Below, in pieces: positions 4,862 through 8,798 of a stretch of 8,798 nucleotides of DNA. The translations under genes were made by a program, and so were the position numbers. The stretch is from Pseudomonadota bacterium (GTDB lineage: Bacteria > Pseudomonadota > Gammaproteobacteria > Burkholderiales > Burkholderiaceae_C): NCBI GenBank assembly GCA_023394015.1, contig JAEXBL010000395.1:1-8798 (forward strand), given 5' to 3'. How positions within the stretch are numbered: position 1 is the stretch's first letter; each line of letters opens with the position of its first letter. Under the pieces are notes generated by a model that was given only the letters and a program-made list of their open reading frames with translations, was not told where the DNA came from and made no database searches.

Positions 4862-5992
4862 ATGAAGAAATCCCTGTTTCTGGCTGTGACCGGCTCCATG
4901 CTGGCAGCATCGGCGTTTGCGCAGTCGAGTGTGCAGTTGTATGGCATCGTGGATCTGGCTTACCGCCACACCAACAATGAGGGCACCGCCGACTCGGGCT
5001 CGCACAAGGGCTCGCTGACCCGCATGATCGGTGGCGGCATGTCCCAAAGCCGCATCGGCATCAATGTGACCGAGGACATCGGCAACGGCCTCAAGGCGAT
5101 TGCCAACTTGGAGCAGCGTATCAATGCGCAGGACGGTTCGGTGTCCGGCCCGCCCGCCTCGCCCACCAGCGGCTGGCAGCAAAGCTGGGTCGGCCTGCAA
5201 AGCCAGAGCTTTGGTCGCATCACCATGGGGCGCCAGTACAACGTGCTGTTCGATCTGGTGACGTCCACCTATGCGTCGTACCCGTACTCGCCCTACATGG
5301 ACGCCTACAAGCCCGAGATTGGTCTGGCGCTGGGTGCGCGTGCCAACAGCATGCTGAAGTACACGGTCGAGCTTGGTCCGGTGCGCGGTGCATTGCAGTA
5401 TTCGCGCAGCGAAGGCAGCCCCACCGGCGGCGCTACCAAGGGTGGTTATGTGCGCTACGCTCAAAGCGGTTTTGCCGGCGGCGTCGGATACCAGGATTAC
5501 GAGTTCGGCTCGGGCAAGAAGATCAAGGCCTGGACGGCGGGCGGTTCCTACCGCACGGGCCCGTGGTACTTCAACCTGGGCTACGGCCAGAACAAGGTGG
5601 ACGCCGGCCTGACCCCGATCGACATGGCGGTGCTGGGCGCGTTCTGGAGCGGTAACGTCAATGGCGGCTTCGGTGGCCCCGGCTTCCTGGTGGCGAACAA
5701 GCGCAAGATGTACAAGATTGGGCTGGGTTATCAGGTGACGCCGCAGCTCAACCTCGGTCTGCACTACTTCCGCGCCAAGCAAAGCGGTGTGGCCGCCGCA
5801 GCCAATGCGCGCGCCAACTTCGTCACTGTGGCGGCCGACTACGCCTTCTCCAAGCGCACCGACTTCTATGTCGAGGTCGACCGCACCACCCTCAGTGGTG
5901 ACCATGTCAGCCTGGCCAGTGCGACCGACAACAAGCCCAATGGCGCCAAGTCGCGCTGGGGCATGACGGTGGGTCTGCGCCATCGTTTCTGA
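4862..5992 (+). CDS. General porin, trimeric beta-barrel (betaproteobacterial Porin_4 type), second of the pair
   Basis: This 376-residue outer-membrane diffusion porin is of normal family length. The signal peptide MKKSLFLAVTGSMLAASAFA is followed by the mature start QSSVQLYGIVDLAYRHT. The conserved SRIGINVTEDIGNGLKAIANLEQR lies early, FGRITMGRQYNVLFDLV forms the strand leading towards loop 3, and the chain ends GMTVGLRHRF with the terminal Phe. The start at 4862 is supported by GGAAGG at 4850-4855, six bases upstream. An in-frame ATG at 4823 would add 13 residues before the signal peptide and is rejected. It shares fold and motifs with the first porin but diverges strongly and is 61 residues longer, so this is an old duplication or independent acquisition rather than a recent copy. 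Its codon use is closer to the genomic GC-rich average. A terminator follows, so it is probably a separate transcript. Confidence 0.93.
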   Translation: MKKSLFLAVTGSMLAASAFAQSSVQLYGIVDLAYRHTNNEGTADSGSHKGSLTRMIGGGMSQSRIGINVTEDIGNGLKAIANLEQRINAQDGSVSGPPASPTSGWQQSWVGLQSQSFGRITMGRQYNVLFDLVTSTYASYPYSPYMDAYKPEIGLALGARANSMLKYTVELGPVRGALQYSRSEGSPTGGATKGGYVRYAQSGFAGGVGYQDYEFGSGKKIKAWTAGGSYRTGPWYFNLGYGQNKVDAGLTPIDMAVLGAFWSGNVNGGFGGPGFLVANKRKMYKIGLGYQVTPQLNLGLHYFRAKQSGVAAAANARANFVTVAADYAFSKRTDFYVEVDRTTLSGDHVSLASATDNKPNGAKSRWGMTVGLRHRF

Positions 5993-6065
5993 GCCTCGCG
6001 GCCCGTGTTGCTGCCCAGCGCGCGGCACGGGTGCGTGGTTCATGGCTGATGCAAGCCAAGGTTTC

Positions 6066-6089
6066 AGGCGCCGCTTGCGGCGCCTTTTT
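6066..6089 (+). terminator. Intrinsic terminator of the second porin
   Basis: AGGCGCCG (6066-6073) pairs perfectly with CGGCGCCT (6078-6085) around a CTTG loop, followed by T to 6089. A weaker stem, CCCGTG (6002-6007) with CACGGG (6026-6031), lies between the stop codon and this terminator. The T-tract overlaps the predicted -35 of the next gene, so the two units are packed tightly. Confidence 0.88.
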
Positions 6090-6115
6090 GTTTCGAATTC
6101 TCAGAAATAGATAAT
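6088..6115 (+). promoter_or_regulatory. Predicted sigma70 promoter of the ABC transporter operon
   Basis: TTGTTT (6088-6093) and GATAAT (6110-6115, 5 of 6 matches) are 16 bases apart. The region around the -10 is the most AT-rich stretch nearby. Transcription would begin near 6122, leaving a 5' leader of about 44 bases before the permease. The first bases of the -35 are the end of the preceding terminator's T-tract. Confidence 0.5.
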
Positions 6116-6122
6116 CCAACGC

Positions 6123-6149
6123 TTACCAGGGCGTCGTAACGACTGGTAA
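6123..6149. promoter_or_regulatory. Compound dyad at the predicted start of the permease transcript
   Basis: TTACCAG (6123-6129) and CTGGTAA (6143-6149) form a perfect 7-bp inverted repeat. Inside it GTCGT-A-ACGAC (6133-6143) forms a second 11-bp palindrome that shares base 6143. As DNA this is an attractive operator lying over the first transcribed bases. As RNA only the outer stem with a 13-base loop is likely, since the inner palindrome has a one-base centre. It ends 16 bases before the permease ATG, where a Shine-Dalgarno would be expected and none is seen. Confidence 0.45.
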
Positions 6150-6165
6150 TCCGTTTGACCTTCTC

Positions 6166-7146
6166 ATGCTCGCTTTCATCCTCCGCCGCCTGATCCAGGC
6201 CGTCATCGTGATGGTGTCGGTGGCGTTCATTGCCTTTTTGCTGTTCCAGTACGTGGGCGATCCGGTGACCTTCCTGCTGGGGCAGGACGCCACGCCGGAG
6301 CAGATTCGCCAGCTGCGCGCCGACCTGGGGCTGGACCAGCCCTTCTTCGTGCAGTTCTGGCACTTCCTGGTCAACGCGGTGCAGGGCGAGTTCGGCCTGA
6401 GCCTGCGCCAGGGCGCCAAGGTGTCGCGCCTGCTGGGCGAGCGTTTTCCGGCCACGTTCGAACTGGCCATGGTGGCCGCGCTGCTGGCGCTGCTGATCGG
6501 CATTCCGATGGGTGTTTACGCGGCGCTCAAGCGCGGCACCTTCATGAGCCAGGTGTTCATGACGGTGTCGCTGCTTGGCGTGTCGCTGCCCACTTTTTTG
6601 ATCGGCATTCTGCTGATCCTCATCTTCTCGGTCTGGCTGGGCTGGCTGCCCAGCTTTGGCCGGGGCGAGACAGTGCAGTTCGGCTGGTGGAGCTCGGGCC
6701 TGTTCACCGTGGATGGCTGGCTGCACATGATCCTGCCGGCGATCACGCTGGCGATCTTTCAGCTCACGCTCATCATGCGCCTGGTGCGCGCCGAGATGCT
6801 GGAGGTGCTGCGCACCGACTACATCAAGTTTGCCCGCGCCCGCGGGCTGACCGATCGTGCCATCTACTTCGGCCATGCATTGAAGAACACGCTGGTGCCG
6901 GTGATGACCATCACCGGCCTGCAGCTGGGCGGCCTGATTGCCTTCGCCATCATCACCGAGACGGTGTTCCAGTGGCCCGGCATGGGCCTGCTGTTCATCC
7001 AGGCGGTGACCTTTGCCGACGTGCCGGTGATGGCCGCCTACCTGTGCCTGATCGCGCTGATCTTCGTGGTCATCAACCTGATCGTCGACATGCTCTACGT
7101 CGTCGTCGACCCGCGCCTGCGCGTGGCCAAGGCGGGCGGCCATTGA
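6166..7146 (+). CDS. ABC importer permease, DppB/OppB type (peptide/nickel family)
   Basis: This 326-residue inner-membrane protein is one of the two permeases of a peptide-type ABC importer. About six hydrophobic segments can be seen, near residues 8-30, 98-120, 130-160, 185-206, 245-268 and 286-314. The N-terminus MLAFILRRLIQAVIVMVSV is typical of DppB, OppB and GsiC. The EAA coupling loop that docks on the ATPase spans about 208-244 and contains DYIKFARARGLTDRAIYFGHALKN with the conserved Gly at 227. The C-terminus has the family's DMLYVVVDPRLR. The start at 6166 fits the family N-terminus, but no Shine-Dalgarno precedes it. The solute-binding protein gene follows after 37 bases, probably in the same operon. 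The partner permease and ATPases are not in the window and may lie downstream. The substrate (peptide, opine, nickel chelate or other) cannot be assigned. Confidence 0.93.
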   Translation: MLAFILRRLIQAVIVMVSVAFIAFLLFQYVGDPVTFLLGQDATPEQIRQLRADLGLDQPFFVQFWHFLVNAVQGEFGLSLRQGAKVSRLLGERFPATFELAMVAALLALLIGIPMGVYAALKRGTFMSQVFMTVSLLGVSLPTFLIGILLILIFSVWLGWLPSFGRGETVQFGWWSSGLFTVDGWLHMILPAITLAIFQLTLIMRLVRAEMLEVLRTDYIKFARARGLTDRAIYFGHALKNTLVPVMTITGLQLGGLIAFAIITETVFQWPGMGLLFIQAVTFADVPVMAAYLCLIALIFVVINLIVDMLYVVVDPRLRVAKAGGH

Positions 7147-7183
7147 GCCGCACGGCCTGCACCAACCAACCAAGGAGACAAGC

Positions 7184-8767
7184 ATGAACCTCAGAAGCAA
7201 ACTGCCGTTCGCGCTGGCCGGCGCGGCGCTGCTGGCCATGGCCTCGCTGGCATCGGCGCAAACCGTGCGCATTGCCAACCAGGGCGATGCGCTGTCGCTC
7301 GATCCGCATTCGCTCAACGAATCACTGCAGCTGTCCATCAACGGCAACGCCTACGAGCCGCTGGTCGATCTGGACAAGAAGCTCGGCGTGGTGCCCGGCC
7401 TGGCCACGGCCTGGGAGCAGACCTCGCCCACGGTGTGGCGCTTCGACTTGCGCAAGAACGTCAAGTTTCACGACGGCACGCCGTTCACCGCCGACGACGT
7501 GGTGTTCAGCATGGCGCGCGTGGCCGGCGAGGGCTCGGACATGAAGTCCTACGTCAACGACTTCAAGGAAGTGCGCAAGATCGACAGCCACACCGTCGAG
7601 ATCGAGACCAAGGCGCCGCTGGCCATCCTGCCGCAGGTCCTCACGCAGGTGATGATCATGAGCAAGCAATGGTGCGAGGACAACAACGCCACGCGCCCGG
7701 TCGATCGTCGCAAGGGGGTGGAGAACACCGCCTCGTTCAAGACCAATGGCACCGGCCCCTTCCACGTGCGCGAGCGCCAGCCGGGCGTGCGCACCGTGTT
7801 CGTGCGCAACCCCAACTACTGGGGCAAGATCGAGGGCAACGTGCAGGAGGTCGTCTTCACCCCCATCGCCAGCCCGGCCACGCGCGTGGCGGCCCTGCTG
7901 TCGGGCGAGATCGACGTGATGGAGCCCGTGCCCGTGCAGGACATTGCCCGCGTCAACAGCGGCAACACCCGGGTGATGACCGGGCCCGAGCTGCGCACCA
8001 TCTTCCTCGGCATGGACCAGAAGCGCGACGAGCTGCTGTTCTCCAGCGTCAAGGGCAAGAACCCGTTCAAGGACAAGCGCGTGCGCCAGGCCTTCTACCA
8101 GGCCATCGACATCGAGGGCATCAGGAAAACCGTGATGCGCGACGCGGCCCGCCCCACGGCGCTGATGATCGGCCCCGGCATCAACGGCTGGAGCGAGGCG
8201 CAGGACAAGCGCCCGCCCTACGACGTGGAGGCCGCCAAGAAGCTGATGGCCGACGCCGGCTACGCCAGCGGCTTCGAGGTGACCATGAACTGCCCCAACG
8301 ACCGCTACGTCAACGACGCCCAGATCTGCCAGGCCGTGGCTGCCAACCTGGCGCGCATCAACGTCAAGATCAACCTGCAGGCCGAAACCAAGGGCACCTA
8401 TTTCCCCAAGATCCTGCGCCGCGACACCAGCTTCTACATGCTGGGCTGGACGCCCTCGACCTACGACGCGCACAACCCACTCAATGCGCTGATGCGCTGC
8501 CCTGACGACAAGACGGGCGCCGGCCAGTTCAACCTGGGCAGTTACTGCAACCCCAGGCTCGACGAGCTGACGCTGAAGATCGGCGCCGAGGCCGACAAGA
8601 CCGCGCGCGACGCCATGATCCGCGAGGCCTTCAAGCTGCACAGCGACGACGTGGGCCACCTGCCGCTGCACCAGCAGGCGCTGGCCTGGGGCGTGAGCAA
8701 GAAGGTCGAGCTGACGCAGCGCGCCGACAACTACATGCCCTTCAAGTGGATCACGCTCAAGCAGTAA
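7184..8767 (+). CDS. Periplasmic solute-binding protein, family 5 (peptide-type ABC importer)
   Basis: This 527-residue protein captures the substrate in the periplasm and delivers it to the inner-membrane permease. A signal peptide of about 25 residues (MNLRSKLPFALAGAALLAMA, then SLASA) ends before QTVRIANQGD. The family 5 signature region, KFHDGTPFTADDVVFS, is at 94-109, and the lobes run to the end in the usual order. There is no lipobox Cys, so it should be soluble. Five cysteines occur in the mature protein (C164, C370, C382, C439, C455). Two pairs are close enough in sequence to form disulfides. AAGGAGA at 7172-7178 gives a good ribosome site, in contrast to the weak one of the permease, so higher translation of the binding protein is likely. 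The 37-base gap indicates an operon with the permease. No terminator appears in the 31 bases after the stop, consistent with further genes downstream. Confidence 0.93.
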   Translation: MNLRSKLPFALAGAALLAMASLASAQTVRIANQGDALSLDPHSLNESLQLSINGNAYEPLVDLDKKLGVVPGLATAWEQTSPTVWRFDLRKNVKFHDGTPFTADDVVFSMARVAGEGSDMKSYVNDFKEVRKIDSHTVEIETKAPLAILPQVLTQVMIMSKQWCEDNNATRPVDRRKGVENTASFKTNGTGPFHVRERQPGVRTVFVRNPNYWGKIEGNVQEVVFTPIASPATRVAALLSGEIDVMEPVPVQDIARVNSGNTRVMTGPELRTIFLGMDQKRDELLFSSVKGKNPFKDKRVRQAFYQAIDIEGIRKTVMRDAARPTALMIGPGINGWSEAQDKRPPYDVEAAKKLMADAGYASGFEVTMNCPNDRYVNDAQICQAVAANLARINVKINLQAETKGTYFPKILRRDTSFYMLGWTPSTYDAHNPLNALMRCPDDKTGAGQFNLGSYCNPRLDELTLKIGAEADKTARDAMIREAFKLHSDDVGHLPLHQQALAWGVSKKVELTQRADNYMPFKWITLKQ

Positions 8768-8798
8768 GCGGCTCCACCTTTCCCGGGCGGGGGGCCGC

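Noticed and set aside
3468..4910. Long open frame (480 codons) antisense to the first porin
   Set aside because: It is a shadow produced by codon bias in GC-rich DNA. The porin strand has a signal peptide, ribosome site, family motifs and terminator, and the antisense product is low-complexity.
7322..8671. Long open frame (449 codons) antisense to the solute-binding protein; similar frames lie antisense to the second porin and the permease
   Set aside because: The composition is dominated by His, Val, Ala, Gly and Asp, typical of reverse-strand reading of GC-rich genes. No ribosome site or motif is present, and the sense strand is clearly coding.
8768..8798. Possible hairpin (GCGGC with GCCGC) after the last stop codon
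   Set aside because: The sequence is cut by the window edge and has no T-tract, so a terminator cannot be supported.

Overview
The window looks like chromosomal DNA of a GC-rich betaproteobacterium, most likely Comamonadaceae (Burkholderiales). The reasons are two porins of the Omp32-like betaproteobacterial type (signal peptide ending AMA or AFA, mature start QSSVxLYG, C-terminal Phe), a Coq7-type rather than UbiF-type ubiquinone hydroxylase, and GC-biased codon use. This is an inference from protein character, not a database match. No phage, IS, CRISPR, tRNA or rRNA was seen.

Layout. Positions 2-94 hold the C-terminal tail of an unidentified + strand gene. It converges on ilvA (threonine deaminase, - strand, 151-1719). 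The 347 bases between ilvA and an OsmC/YhfA-like thiol peroxidase-family gene (2067-2519, +) are the most interesting part. They contain a compact - strand transcription unit with a sigma70-like promoter (1911-1940), a 17-codon leader-like ORF (1844-1897) and a strong intrinsic terminator (1812-1843). An imperfect 17-bp inverted repeat flanks the unit. It could be an sRNA gene or an attenuator in front of ilvA. The OsmC-like gene converges on coq7 (2617-3255, -).

The 362-base divergent region between coq7 and the first porin carries a 14-bp palindrome, an 8-bp hairpin or operator-like dyad, a plausible extended -10 promoter and a foldable 5' leader. Two non-identical porins follow in tandem (3618-4565 and 4862-5992), each closed by its own terminator. 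After the second terminator, a promoter and a striking dyad lead into a DppB/OppB-type permease (6166-7146) and a family 5 periplasmic solute-binding protein (7184-8767). These are presumably the first part of a peptide-type ABC importer operon that continues past the window.

The genes are mostly ordinary housekeeping and envelope functions: isoleucine biosynthesis, ubiquinone biosynthesis, thiol redox defence, outer-membrane diffusion and peptide-type uptake. The porins and the ABC importer could act in series, across the outer and then the inner membrane, but nothing here shows a shared substrate. No new multi-gene system is evident. The unexplained content is regulatory: the small transcription unit upstream of ilvA and several dyads at promoters.
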